A stretch of 64,000 bases of DNA, from assembly GCA_943736015.1 (NCBI GenBank), contig OX031063.1:21311501-21375500 (forward strand), read 5' to 3'. Under the pieces are notes generated by a model. The model worked only from the letters and a program-made list of their open reading frames with translations, was not told where the DNA came from and ran no database searches. The stretch is from Tridacna crocea. Lineage: Eukaryota > Mollusca > Bivalvia > Cardiida > Cardiidae. Of the stretch, positions 11,289 through 24,800 are shown piece by piece. The stretch's first letter is position 1. The number at the start of each line of letters is the position of its first letter. The translations under genes were made by a program, and so were the position numbers.

Positions 11289-11860
11289 TTAACCCATTTA
11301 TACCACACAATCCCTACTTTCGATGCCCCTGAGAAAGAAGCCTTTAGAAAACATTGTGGGAAAAGGAGAAAATGCTGGTTACCAGCATTTTCTCCTTTTC
11401 CCACAATGTTTTCTACCCTTCACTAAACAAATTTCAAATTTTCAGTCACTTTTATGTTGTCGTCTGCAAATGTTTTCAATTCGGACAAGTATAAAAATAC
11501 TGTCGTCTGGTAATGAGTTAAGCCCTTGACAAAATGAAAATTGTCTCACTTTTACAAACTGAGAGCATCTCTACAGAACAGATTTTTAAAAAGGTACAAA
11601 TTGAACAAAATTGTCTTATATGGCAGAAAACTTTTTAATAAAGGAGAAAATGTATAATAATAATTTAGCATTTTCTCCTTTTCCAACAATGTTTGGAAAG
11701 CAGCTTTTCTCAGAGTTGTTTTAACACAGGATTGTTTTGTTTTAATGACCCATCAAAAGAAGCCTATTAAAAATTGTCTGAGAAAAGATGAAATGTTGCT
11801 AACCAGTGTGTTCTTCTTTTTTCCACCTTATTTTGTACCTATTCAAAGGCAAATAAGATA
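11289..11860. mobile_element. Family A trio (11289-11521 complete; 11518-11744; 11741-11860)
   Basis: The first copy has perfect arms of about 34 bases and TTAA at both ends. The second is reversed and degenerate and shares TTAA 11518-11521. The third is a fragment. Confidence 0.82.
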
Positions 11861-11939
11861 ATTGGAAAAAAAAATTTAATACTCAACTGTAAAACCCCTC
11901 AAGATGGATGGGGCTATAACTTAGGTGTGGTTATGGGCT

Positions 11940-12025
11940 TTAACCCTTTACCACACAATGACGACTTTTGACGACCCTGAGATAGAAGCCTTTTGAAAAC
12001 AGCCTTTTGTGTGGTAATGGGTTAA
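11940..12025 (+). mobile_element. Family A, 86-bp internally deleted derivative
   Basis: TTAA ends intact (11940-11943, 12022-12025), but the palindrome and nearly the whole long end are deleted: GAAAACAGCC joins directly to TTTTGTGTGGTAATGG. Confidence 0.85.
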
Positions 12026-12158
12026 TTGTGAGTCTAGATACAGTGTTGATGGTCTGAATAAGATAGGTGTAAAGGGAGAAAACCAGCCCTTGAATAAAAG
12101 AATAGAAATGATATTGGTTATGTCCCCTAATAAAGTTGGTTTTTGTATCTCTTTTCAG

Positions 12159-12884
12159 GTGGCAATCACAATATTCTGGCTGGGAAAATCTGTAGCAGGA
12201 AAATTTAGTGGACCATCATTAGACACTTCTGCTTTCTCATCCTTGGTACATAGCCATGGGAATAAAAACATAATTGCTGATGACTGTTTTAAGAATGAAT
12301 CTTGGCAGCAGACGGAAAATATCATAAATCAGCAGAAGTCCTATAAAGTGCAATCCCCAACCTACCAACACATTCGGGATAGTTCATATGACTCTCTTGG
12401 ATCTTATGGACCTGAATCGGACCAAAGTTTTGATGATTTAGATGGGAATATGCCAGTTCGTTCAGATATGAGAGGCGAAATGAAACGAGCAGGAAGCACA
12501 GGCTCCCTTACAAGGGATCAGCCATTGCGTCTTCCTTCAGGAAGTGACTCTGTTTTTGATAGATATGATCCCAGATATGGAAGCTCTCCAGATATCTCTC
12601 ATGCTCATACAAGATCATCCTCCAATGACAGCACTGACGGTGTTTTCAATCATTCGAGACAATCATCTGGAAGCACTGATAATTATCCCACCAGAAGACT
12701 ATCAACAAATGCAAGAAAACCAAGTGCTGCTAATGATCCGCTACAGTTTGTGAAAGCCAATAAAGCAGATGACCTTGCAAGGTCAGCCATACAGCAGATG
12801 GAAGCCTATAAAGAAGTGAATAGGATGAGACCTACAGTTGCACAACCTAACACAAAAGTTGAAGAAGAACAAGACTGGCAGTCT
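12159..12884 (+). CDS. LMO7: Exon: CH-domain C-terminus plus Ser-rich linker
   Basis: Acceptor cttttcag at 12151-12158, donor gtaagt at 12885, 242 codons, phase 0 at both ends. It opens with VAITIFWLGKSVAG, matching the last helix of the LMO7/LIMCH1-type calponin-homology domain (the VLxTxYWLGR region). A low-complexity Ser/Asp/Arg-rich linker follows, with many likely phosphorylation sites (for example RRLSTNARKPS), and the exon ends in an acidic EEEQDWQS. The preceding CH exons were not found in 1-12158, so they probably lie upstream of the window. A family A hairpin element starts just after the donor. Confidence 0.85.
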
Positions 12885-15800
12885 GTAAGTATAATATTGT
12901 ATTTGTTTACCAAATAACAAAAATTCCATAGATAATCATTTTGAAGTACCAACAACAGACAGCTTTTGAAAACATTGCGGGAAAAGGAGAAATTGCTCGT
13001 AACGAGCAATTTCTCCTTTTCCCACAATGTTTTCCACTCAATCAGATATTTGTTTCCTCATTTGTCCATATTTTTGACATCATATCTTTATTTGCTGCTG
13101 AAATGCAAGGGGGCCAAATTGGCATATCTGGTAAAAGGTTATGTAGATCTATTTTACAGTCATTAAACTCGGTATGGCATTAAAAGCATTTGCAGATGGG
13201 GAATTAAATGTGGTTCAATTAATTGGAGTTGTTCATGAAGGTTAAAGAACATTGTGGGAAAATGCCATTTTCAAAATTACTTCAGTTACGTCATGGTGGC
13301 CAGTGCACCTATCCATGCTTTCATGGAGTTTCCTTTTACTAGCACTTTATGCACAATATTTTTTTCCATGCCATTGGCGGCTCTGCCACATAACCATCAT
13401 CAAAACAATATTAAGGGGTGAGAGACAAATAAATCCTTTCAGCATCAATCCTTAGAAAGAGGGCTGAGTCAGGAATCCAACCTGTTACTTGTTCTCAAGT
13501 CTGGTATGCTACTGACTGAGCTACCAGCCTCAGTGTAACTCAGGAAATACATAATTATGTTACTGTTAGGTATACTGTCACTGTAATATACTGTTAGAGC
13601 GGCATAGAAAACTTAATAACAGTCAAGTAAACTAGTTGGCATTTTAACTGGCTCATTATTTGGCAGATTCAGTTATACTTTATACATTTTTGTTCTCAGT
13701 CCTTTTGAAAATCTATTTAACCTTTTACCAAGCAATCCCTGGTTTTTACAACGCTGAGATAGAAACCTTTTGAAAACATTGTGGGAAAAGTAGAAAAAAC
13801 TGGTAACTGGCATTTTCTCTTTTTTCCCACAATATTTTCTACACTGCTGGAAACAAATTTCAATTTTTGAGTTATTCTATCACCTGCAAATGCTTTCAAT
13901 TTGAACAAGTCTAGTATTTTGTCATTTGGTAACCAGCATTGTCTCCTTTACCCACAATGTTTTTTGCCCAGCTGGAAACAAATTCTAATTTTTAGTTTCC
14001 ATTTATTTTTTCATCTGCAAGTGCTTTCAATTTGGACCAGTCTAAATTTTTGTCGTTTGGGAAAGGGTTAAATTACCACAATAAGTAGCGACAGCAACTT
14101 GGAACATTGTGTTTTAAACTCCTCATTTTTCAACTGTATTGTTATGTCAAGATGAATAGACGGATTAAACCCCTAACTGTACAAACAAAACTTTGATCAA
14201 CTAAACGCTGATAGATGTTATGATAAATGGTACAAGGGCAAAATATTTCATGTAAAGAAAAATTTCTGTATTCAATGATGGACCAACACATAAACTAATG
14301 GGAATGGGAGATATCACTATTTAAGGGCAATTACTACTTTTTCCTTCGGTATTCTTAAAAGCTGTTCATTGTGGGGTCGCAGAAGCTGTGCACATAGAGT
14401 TTTGGGTCAATCCTTTTCTATGTCACAAACATATTTTACACTCCTGAAGAAAACTTGACTTGTTACATATACAAATAAAAAAAAGAAACTAAAAACAAAA
14501 ATCAATGCTGAAAAGACAATGGTTCCTTTTAATGTTGATATTCAAGTGTTGCAGTTCTTATTATTCAAGGATTTTATTCTCAGTTTATTGTTACCTATAT
14601 GAAAAGACAAAATGTTTACAACCATGCATAACTTGGGTGTAAATGTTATAGGAAAAAAAGGTCATTATGACAGCTTTGTATACTTGTAAATTTACTGCCT
14701 TATTTTTTTTGGATTGTCCGTCCAGCTGCTCATTTGTTTGAGATATATTCACAGTATATTGCATTTGGAACTTGTTTGTGCCTCCGAAAGATTTTGAGGG
14801 TTTAGAAATTCAATTATGGATGTGATTTTGTGCCTATTCAGATGTATTAGAACTTTGCATTTTGAGATTTGTTAACATCTTTTGTATTGCTATATGGGAC
14901 AAGAATACTTTGGTATTTTCTCATGTATTTGAACCTCATAACCAGTTATTATAAGTAAAAAGAGAACTTATGCAAGAAAAGGCAAATGTCTATTTTGAAG
15001 ATATGACCAGGATTATGGAAAAAGGAACAACTACTATTTCATGAAACAGTAATAATAATCCTCATCAGAGAATGTTCCTAAAAGCTATGAACTGTAAAGT
15101 TATATTAACGGTAGTATGATGGCCATGCTAATTATCACCTGGCCAGAGTTCTAGCATTCAGAGTTTGAACAGCTAATATTCAAGAAGGTACATAATGGTT
15201 AAACTGAAATTTATATTATTCACGGTTTTTTTTTTCTGTGTTTTACTGGTATGTCCCAGACAAGTGACACACTATTGCCATTTGAAGTTTGGAATTACTA
15301 TACTTTAATGTTGATATCATCATTTGCGCATGTACAAAAACATCTACAACAGAAAGAAACACTGTACAGATACTATGAATTTGAGAACTCTTTTAAATGT
15401 TCATAGAGGAACATAGTTTATCATTCTTAAGATTCATCTGTTTTTAATATCTTTTTGCCTAAAAACCGATTTGGTTAAGCTTGGCACCAGGGTAGCTCGG
15501 TGCTTAGTGTATCAGGCTCGTTACCTTATGGTTGCAATTTTAATACCCAGTTGAGGCAAAAGTTTCTTTGCAGCAACCTTTCATTTTGCACCTCTGATGC
15601 TTGTGAAAAAGAAAGTTGTGTTGGTACTAGTGTTTGAGAAAGCCAGAAAACATGTGCACAGGAGCAATGACTTCCATGATTTGACATGAGCTATTAAATC
15701 AGCGCTTAACCCATTACCAAAGGACAATATTTTAGACTGGCCCAAATTGAAAGCATTTGCAGACGACAAAATAAAAGTGACTGAAAATTTGAAATTTGTT

Positions 15801-18800
15801 TTGTGAAGGGTAGAAAACGTTGTGGGAAAAGGAGAAAATGCTGGTTACCAGCATTTTCTCCTTTTCCCACAATGTTTTCTAAAGGCTTCTTTCTCAGGGG
15901 CGTCAAAAGTAGGGATTTTGTGGTAATGGGTTAACTCCAATTCTATCAATCATTTGGTTTAGCCCTTATTAGTGACAGACAATTACTGTAATACTGCATT
16001 GATATAATCTGTAGGTCATGCATAAAGTATTTTACAGAAACCATCAGCTAGTCTTCTGACAACAATTCCTTTTCATTCGTTCCTCATTTGTACAAGATAT
16101 GTTGAAATGTGATCAAAATTTTCATCAGATATTTTCTACTTGCCTGATTTCTCTTGTGTAAAGCCCACTCTATCAGTCCTCTAGAAGCCAGAAGCTTGAC
16201 ATGTGACATTAATTCTTATTTATCCCTGTACCTTACAATCCTGAGTTTTAAAAACCCTAAGTAAGACAGCTTTCAGAAAAATTATGGGAAAAGGAGACAT
16301 TGCTGGTATGAGCTTTTATTTCTTTTCCCATAATCCATTCTGCCATTCCAGGGACAAATTCTGTCATTAAGCCACATTTATTTTGTAGTCTGCAAATGCT
16401 TTCAGTTCAGCCAAGTCCAAGATTTTATTTTGTGGTAAAGAGTTAAATTCCATACTTCATGAAGGAAAACCCTTGTAGCAGGCAACTTTTAGCAATATAT
16501 ATTTGATGCACAAGTAAGTCTAAAAACATTGTTCCAAAGGAAGGAATTAAACAAACTGAACTTTATTATTACAATCATGGTTGAAACTTCCTAAATATAA
16601 TTTACCAACAGAAATTTAGAAAAGATCAGAATCAGTCAGCAGTTACCGTTATCATTCACTCAATTGTAAATTCTTTTGTAGCTCACCTGAGCACTCATTG
16701 CTGAAGGTGAGTCTATGAGATTGTGCTAGATCTGTTGGCTGTCATGTGTCATGTGATTGTCAACAGTATATTATAAACTTGTGCACTGTGAAGACTACCT
16801 CTTCAGTCTGATTGTCATGAAAGCATCATGTCCAATACTCTTGAAAGTTACATATTTGACAAAAGTGAAAATAAGTCTCACAGAGTCAAAAAGAAGATTA
16901 CTGGAACAAATCCTATGAATAAAAGCTTTGTGTGTATTCCAGAGGCTACATTTTAGGCCAGATTCTTATGAAATTTGGTCCAATGTTTGTCTGGATGACA
17001 TCATCATCAAGTTTGATATTGGATCAAGATAGGTGAAATATTAGGTCACTAGGACAAATCCTAGAAAAAATGTACAAGTGTCTTCTACAGTCAGCATTTA
17101 ATTTAGTCATAATAATTGGTCAAACATTCATTAATTTTGTTTTGTGTCATCACAACCTGAAGCTCTTCACTATGACTTTACTCAGATGAGCACTTTAGGG
17201 CCAACTGCTCTCTTGTTTACTCTTAACCCTTTTCCTGCTAAATAAATGAAATGAAACTTTCAAGCTGATAGTAAAAACCCCAGTTTTGCTATTTCAAAGG
17301 TATTTTGCAGAGAAAGATATTCCTTATTGGACAGTGTAGATTTAAGTTCAGACTGCATACTCTGTGCAAAAGGTCATTTAGGATTCTGTGATCTTGTGTC
17401 AGGGTTTCTTGGACATGTACCTTTCGCTCCAACTTTCCTAAAAAAAAGTGATCTGGAATTTGAAAAAAAAAAAAACAGGAATTGTGCCATTTTATTTAGA
17501 ACATGAACATTATTAAGATCCAAGACAAGATTGTACATAAGGCATATTTTTGATCAACGCCTTTGTTTCCTTTAGTATTTCAAGGATTTTATCTGAAATT
17601 AACCATTTACCAAACAATCCTGTGTTATGACCCTGACAGAGAAGGCTTTTGAAAATCTATTTTGGAAAAAGAGAAAATGCTAGTAACCAGCATTTTCTCC
17701 TTTTGCCAAGTTATTTTCTGCTCTTTCATGAACAAGTCCCTATAGCCTCTTTTGTCACCTACATTTTTTATGCTTTAGACTTTGGAAAGTCCAAAATTTT
17801 TTTGGTGTTAAAGAGTGAAAAGGAAATGGGTATCTTGCGAGTTACTTAGGCTAAGGACCTGATAGAAATTATTGATACCTGTTCAGTGATGAACTGACTT
17901 TTGTTGCAGACTGCTTGTCCTTTGTGAATGTTCTTGTCTATCAGTTTATTAGATAGAGGATTGAGGATGGGCTAGTGACTGATCAAGCTTTTTAAGGAAG
18001 TTTTCTGAATTGTTGTAAGGCATGTTAAAGGCTTAAATTTTAACAATGCAGGAGCTATAGTGCATTTAAATCATACCATTTGAAAGTATTGAAATTATTG
18101 TGAAGATGACAATTTTTTATTGTGCAGTTGGTCCAAGTGTTAGTCCCTGGCAGAAAATGAAGTAAAAAAAACAGGTAATACTAAACAAAAGACAGAACAA
18201 CTGAGTTGTTTTTTACCTAGTTTTGAAATTCATTTTTCTGTCAGCATCTAATACTTGGACCTAGCGCACAATAACAGATTGACATTTTCAAAATATTATT
18301 CACAGGTTTACAAGCTATGATTGAAATTTGATTGCATTAGCATTGTTTACTTTTGGCTTCTATTTGGCATTTAAGATAATAAATATAGTTCTTCTAGATA
18401 TCATGATATAGAAATGTTAAACTCGTGTTGAAGCATGATTGTTTTTTATAGTGATTTGTTTCACTTAATGAACCATAAAGCAGTATTTTCATTTGGCATA
18501 ACAGAAGGAATTTGCCAATGAGGAGTTCCAAGAAACAGTATTTGGATTTAACAAACCCAGTTTTTTGTCCTTTCAGAATTTCGACAGTTGGAAAAGCAAG
18601 CGTCGCAAGTCAACTCCATCATATCATAAAATTGGCGAGGCTGAAGGACTTTTCAAGGAGGAAGAAGAGCCTCAAGAAAGGAAAACAAAAACATTTAGTC
18701 AAATAATGGCAGATAAGTAAGAGCAGTCTTAGTCATATTTTTTTAGCTCACCTGAGCACAACGTGCTCAGGGGGAGCTATTGTGACCGGTCATCGTCCGG

Positions 18801-21800
18801 CGTCCGTCCGTCCGTCCATCTGTCCGTCCGTCCGTTAACAATTTCTTTAAAAATCTTCTCCTCCAAAACCAGAAGGCCAATCTTGATAAAACTTGGCAGG
18901 AATGTTCCTTGGGTGAAGCTCTACAAAAATTGTTAAAAAAATTTAATTTCAACGAAAACTCTGGTTGCCATGGCAACAAAATGGCTGAAAACGGAAAAAA
19001 TCTTTAAAAATCTTCTTGTGACAAACCATAAGGCCGGGAGCATTCATATTTTGTATGAAGCATTATTGGGTGACCCTTTACCAAAATTGTTAAAATTATT
19101 CCCCTGGGGTCATATTTAGGCTTTGCCCGGGCGCACCCTATTTTACATAGAAACAAAGAAGGAAAGCTTTAAAAAATCTTCTGATGACAAACCATAATGG
19201 CCAGAGCATTCATATTTGGTATGTAGCATTATCTGATGATCCTCTACCAAAATTGTTAAAATTATTCCTCTGCTGTCATATTTGGGCTCTGCTCGGGCGC
19301 ACCCTATTTCAAAATCTTTAAAAATCTTCTTGTGACAAAACATAAGGTTGGGAGCATTCATATTTTGTTTGAAACATCATTGGGTGACCTCTTACCAAAA
19401 TTGTTAAAATCATTCCCATGGGGTCATATTTGGGCTTTGCCCGGGCGCACTCTATTTTACATAGAAATTTAGAAGGAAATCTTTAAAACTTCTTCTGGTG
19501 ACAAATCATAATGGCTAGAACATTCCTATTTAGTGTGTAGCATTAACTGATGATCTTCTACCAAAATTGTTGAAATTATTCTTCTGCGGTCATATTTGGG
19601 CTCTGCCCGGGCGCACCCTAATTTACAATCTTTAAAAATCTTCTTGTGACAAACCATAAGGCGGAGGGCATTCATATTTTGTTTGAAGCATCATTGGGTG
19701 ACCCCTTACCAAAATTGTTAAAATTATTCCCCTTGGGTCATATTTGGGCTTTGCCCAGGCACACCCTATTTTACATAGAAACAAAGAAGGAAACCTTTAA
19801 TAAATCTTTTTCTGACAAACCATAATGGCTAGAGCATTCATATTCTCTATGTAGCAAAATCTGATAATCTTCTACCAAAATTGCTAGAATTATCCCTCTG
19901 CGGTCATATTTGGGCTCTGCCCAGGCGCACCCTATTTTATATAGAAACAAAGAAGGAAATCTTTAAAAATCTACTTATGACAAACCATAAAGGCTAGAGC
20001 ATTCATATTTTGCATGTAGCATCATCTCTTGACCCATTATAAAAATAATTGAAATTATCCCCTTGGGGTCATATTTTGGCTCTGTGCCCTGGTGCACACT
20101 ATTTCACATAGAATCATAGAAGGAAATCTTTTAAAATCAATTCCATCTAAAAAGGAGAAATTGTTTGTAACAAGCAATTTCTCCTTTCTCACAATCTTTT
20201 CTACCATATAGATCACTTATTTTTCATTTTAGATACATTTTAAAATATCGTCTGCAATTTTGTTTCAATTTGGAACGGTCTAAAATTTTGTCGTCTGGTA
20301 ATGGCTAAACTACAAGTCAAAAAGGGAACAAGACACTGTGATGAGAAAAATGATGATAAGCAGCAGCTTTTAGCTCCACTGGCCAAAGACAAAGAAGAAA
20401 ATCTGTTAACATATTTTTGTGACAAACCACAGGGTATGCCTTATTTGAAAAGAATTAATAGCCTGCCCTTGATAAACCATATAAGTTACAAATATACTCA
20501 GGTGAGCGATATAGGACCATGATGGTCCTCTTGTTTTGTATAAATTATCTGTGTATATCAACTTTGGACTTCATTTGAATAAATTTTAACCCATTACCAA
20601 ACATTCCCTGGTTTTTATGACCCTAAGATAGAAGCCTTTGAAAACATTGTGGGAAAAGTAGACAATGCTGGTTACCAGTGTTTTCTCCTTTTCCCACAAT
20701 GTTTTCTACCCTACTAGAAACATATTTGAATTTGAGTCACTATTCTTTTGTCCTCTGCAAGTGCTTACCACTTGGACCAGCCTGAAATTGTATCGTTTGG
20801 TAAAGGGTTAATGAAGCCTGAGTGTTGAACAAAATGAAATGGGCTCATTCACTGATAAACATTTAGGACAGTGATATTGTAGTACGAAGACATTTTACTG
20901 AGGCAGAATGTCCTTGAAAACATCGAATTGTATATTCAAAACCACACTACACTAAGACAGTTCTGGTTGAATGACAATTATCTTCCAAAATTCCAAAATG
21001 AACTAGCCACAAATAAATTGCTACAGGAGACATAATTATGAATTTCTATGCTAAAACTAAATGTAGCAATATGATTCTATTAACTCATTACCAAACAATC
21101 CCTTCTGAAAACTTTGTGGGAAAAGGAGAAAATGCTGGTAACCAGCATTTTCTCCTTTTCTCACAATCTTCTCTACTGTGCGCTATTCATGTTCATTTTT
21201 GAATTTCTGAGTCATATTTATACTGTTGTCTCCAAATGCTTTGAATTTGGACAAGTCTAAAATGTTGTCGTTTGGTAAAGAATCAAGTGAATTTAATGCT
21301 ATTCTTGTCTTTGTATTTTTAAGGACCAAAAGACAGAGTTTGGGAAATTTAAACAGCTATCCATATGATGATGACGACAGTGGTTTTGGTGGCAAGTCTG
21401 AACCACCAATAACCAAGACTACTAGTAATATGTCTGAAAGTCAGCCAAAGGTCAGTCAAGTCTATATATTTCAGTGCTCTGTATTAACCCATTACCACAC
21501 AATCGCTACTTTCGATGCCCTGAGAAAGAAGCTTTTTGAAAACACTGTAGGAAAAGGAGAAAATGCTGGTAACCAGCATTTTCTCCTCTTCCCACAGTGT
21601 TTTCTACCCTTCCCAGAACAAATTTCAATTGTTCAGTCACATTTATTTTGTCGTCTGCAAATGCTTTCAATTTGAACCAATCTAAAATTTGTTGTGTGGT
21701 AAAGAGTTAAATGCAACTGTATCTATATTCAGATATTATAGTGTCTGTATCCAGTGTCTGTATACAGTTATCTCTATCCATAAATTGTTGCTTCTTTACT

Positions 21801-24800
21801 CAAGTATATATATATAATTATAGTGATATACAAGCAATGCACCAATGTGCTACAAGTGTTTTAGAACAAGTTTTGTGTTCCGTGATAGACCAGTAGAGTC
21901 TCAAAGGCCCGTGTTGAAACTAAGCTTTGGAAAAGTCCACATGGAATGGTATATATTACTATGGTCTTTCTACAAAATTTAAACAATTTCAGTTAAATAG
22001 GGGAGTCATTCAGAGAAAAATTCTATGATCATCTAAGTGGCATGGACATAAAACAAGAAAGATTGCAAGAGAGAGAAAAAAAGCTAGAAATGATATACTA
22101 TGTATTAATCGTATTACTTAATTTTACAGAAAAAAGTGTCAAAGAAAGAAGATATAGCTCCATGGGCACGTCACTCTAGTGATGAAGGAGAGAGCCCATC
22201 AGATTCAGAAACCAACAATAGTCACCAGTCAGGTGATACAGACAGTGTGTTTTCTGATAAATCTATACCCAAAGTGCTAAGTGATGATGATTCATGGGTA
22301 AAAAACAAAACCAGTTTACAAACACCTTCCAAAAATAAAGTCACACCACCCAAAATAGATAAACCTCTTAGTGAAAGTAGGAAATTGTGGGAAAATAATT
22401 CACAGAAAACTCCCACATTAGATGAAAAGAAAAAGATCGATTTACCAAGTAGAAGTGGTGATAAAAATATCAGAAACATTAAAGATGCATTTGAACAAAA
22501 AGAGAAGGAAGCTCATGCTGTACCAGAGATCAGAAGGAGACCTAATAGACTAGGAAGTGATCGACCCTGGAAATCAATGGATTTAACAACAGGATACAAC
22601 TCCCTCAGTGAGAAACCTCCCTCACCTTTGTCCCCCAAATCCCCACCAGCCCTGGTTCCCAAGGATTCACGGTACACATCACCTTCCCACCAGAGATATG
22701 GTTCCCTGCCAAGGGATACAATACTTAGATCACAAGAATCTGCTAAAGATAAGGTAAGGAAATACCAGTGTCATTATAACCTTTAATAAAACAATCCAGC
22801 ATTTTGATATTCATGCATTAACCTTAACCCTTTACCACACACGCAAAATAAAGACCTGTACAGATTCAAAGCAGTTGCAGAGGACAGTTTAAACATTGTT
22901 CAAAGGATAGAGGTTGTCTTTCATAATGTGGAAAACATTGTGAGAAAAGGAGAAAATGCTGGTTACCAGCATTTTCTCCTTTTCCCACAATAATTTCAAA
23001 AGGCTCTTTTCTCAGGGTTGTTAATCGTAGGGATTGTGTGAGAAAGGGTTAAAGTGCTGGATAATCCAAACAGATGTTAATTTTACAGGTTAGAAAATAG
23101 AACCATAATAATTGAAGTATTATGATGACTAAAGTTGACTACAATGTTGCAGCAAAGCAAACGGTGTAGATCATAGATAATTCCGCACACTTTTTGCAGT
23201 CTGATCTTGATCTACATTGGTCGCAAAAGCAGTGGTAGTTGTGGAAGGCACTCTAAGAGTTAAAGAAATTTGTAAAACATTGGGAAAAAGGAGAAAATGT
23301 TAGTAACCAGCATTTTCTCATTTTTTTTCCAACAAGGTTCTCTACCCATTAACTCTACCAAACGAAAATTTCTTTGACCAGACCAACTTGAAAGCTTTTG
23401 CAGACGACAAAATAAATGTGACTGAAAAATGGAGATTTGTTTTGGTAAGGGTAGAAAACATTGTGGAAAAGAAGAAAATGCTGGTTACCAGCATTTTCTC
23501 CTTTTTCCACATTATTAGCTCACCTTAGCACAAAGTGCTAAACATGAGCTATTGTGATCGCCCTATGTCCAGTGTCCGTCGTCGGTCAACAATTTCTTTG
23601 AAAGTTTTCTTTTCCTAAACCACCGGGCCAATCTTGATGAAACTTTGCAGGGATGTTTCTTGGGTGAAGCTCTACTAAAATCATTCAAGGAATTGAATTC
23701 CACACATAACTCTGGTTGCCATAGCAACAAAAAGGAAGAAAATACAAAACCTTTGAAAATCTTCTTCTCTGAATCTAGAAGGCGTAGAACTTTGGTATTT
23801 GGTAAGTGGCATCTTCTAATGGACCTCTACCAAGTTTGTTCAAATTATGCCCTTTGGTGGAAACTGACTCCACCCAGGGGGTCACAAGTTTGAGCATAGG
23901 AACAAAGAAGGAAAACTTGCGTCAAAACTGGCCCTGCCCTGGAGGTCACGGTTGGAACATAGGATCAAAGAAGGAAAACTTTAAATTTCTTTTTTTCAAC
24001 AATGAATGATAGGGATTACTTGAGAACTATCAAAAAGAGCTCATTACACACTTGAATAAAAATAGCAGCTTAGTTATACTTGGAGACTTCAGCATTCATG
24101 TATCTGATCAAGAAAAAGACTTTACACAAACTTTAAGCAACAAATTTGGTTGTATGTTACTTTTGGATGAACCAACGACTGACAACCAATCAGCTTTAGA
24201 TCTTGTTTTTGCTAATGCCAAAGGCTAAACAGGTACCATAGAAACATACTGGTCAGATCATAAAATTGTTTACTTCCATACATAAATATTGAACAAAGCA
24301 GACCATTATAGAAATGTACTTTATTAATCAAAATATTTATACCGTTTCAATATTTCCCTTGTAAAAAATCTCCCTATTTTGATATTGTATTCTGTTACAT
24401 TTTCCCTTAAATAAAGGATTAAAGAAAGGCTAGAGAGAACATCAATGCACATTTTAAAAGTAACATTTATCAGTAGCAAAAGAATAGGTGAACCCCACCA
24501 CCCCCACCCTTCTGTCAAAGTCAAGACATTAGATTAAGGTTAGGTTAAGTAGACAGTTTAAACTTCATCACATTAACATAACGGACATAAAGCTATAGTC
24601 TCAGGTGAGCGCTCCAGCGCCAATGGCCCTCATGTTTTCAGAAGGCTTCTCTCTCAGGGTTATCATTAGTCAGGATTGTGTGGTAAAGGGTAAAAAAACT
24701 TAATCAGAAGTTTCTTTCTACAATTAATATTTTTTTAAAAAAATTGTCATTACTTTTCAGACCAGTGTACAATTTTGTTCCTTCTTTTCCACATGTTGCC

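Larger units (their letters stand above)
23349..24692 (-). mobile_element. Family A copy split by a Helentron-like insertion
   Basis: Left part 23349-23516 with the palindrome, right part 24638-24692 (TTCAGAAGGCTTCTCTCTC ... GGTAAAGGG). Joining the parts restores the usual order. Confidence 0.82.

Noticed and set aside
1-12158. Upstream CH-domain exons within the window
   Set aside because: I looked for the expected CH motifs next to AG acceptors and found none; they are probably further upstream, though a short exon could have been missed by eye.
12544-12753. Alternative-frame open frames over the coding exons (also 26688-26936, 26997-27383, 49649-49963)
   Set aside because: Shadows of the true exon frame with poor composition.
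18512-18706. 64-codon open frame overlapping exon 18577-18716
   Set aside because: A different frame from the exon; the family motifs (WKSKRRK, TFSQIMADK) are in the exon frame.
21226-21675. 149-codon open frame starting in a repeat
   Set aside because: Only 21324-21450 is exon; the rest is read-through from two flanking family A copies.
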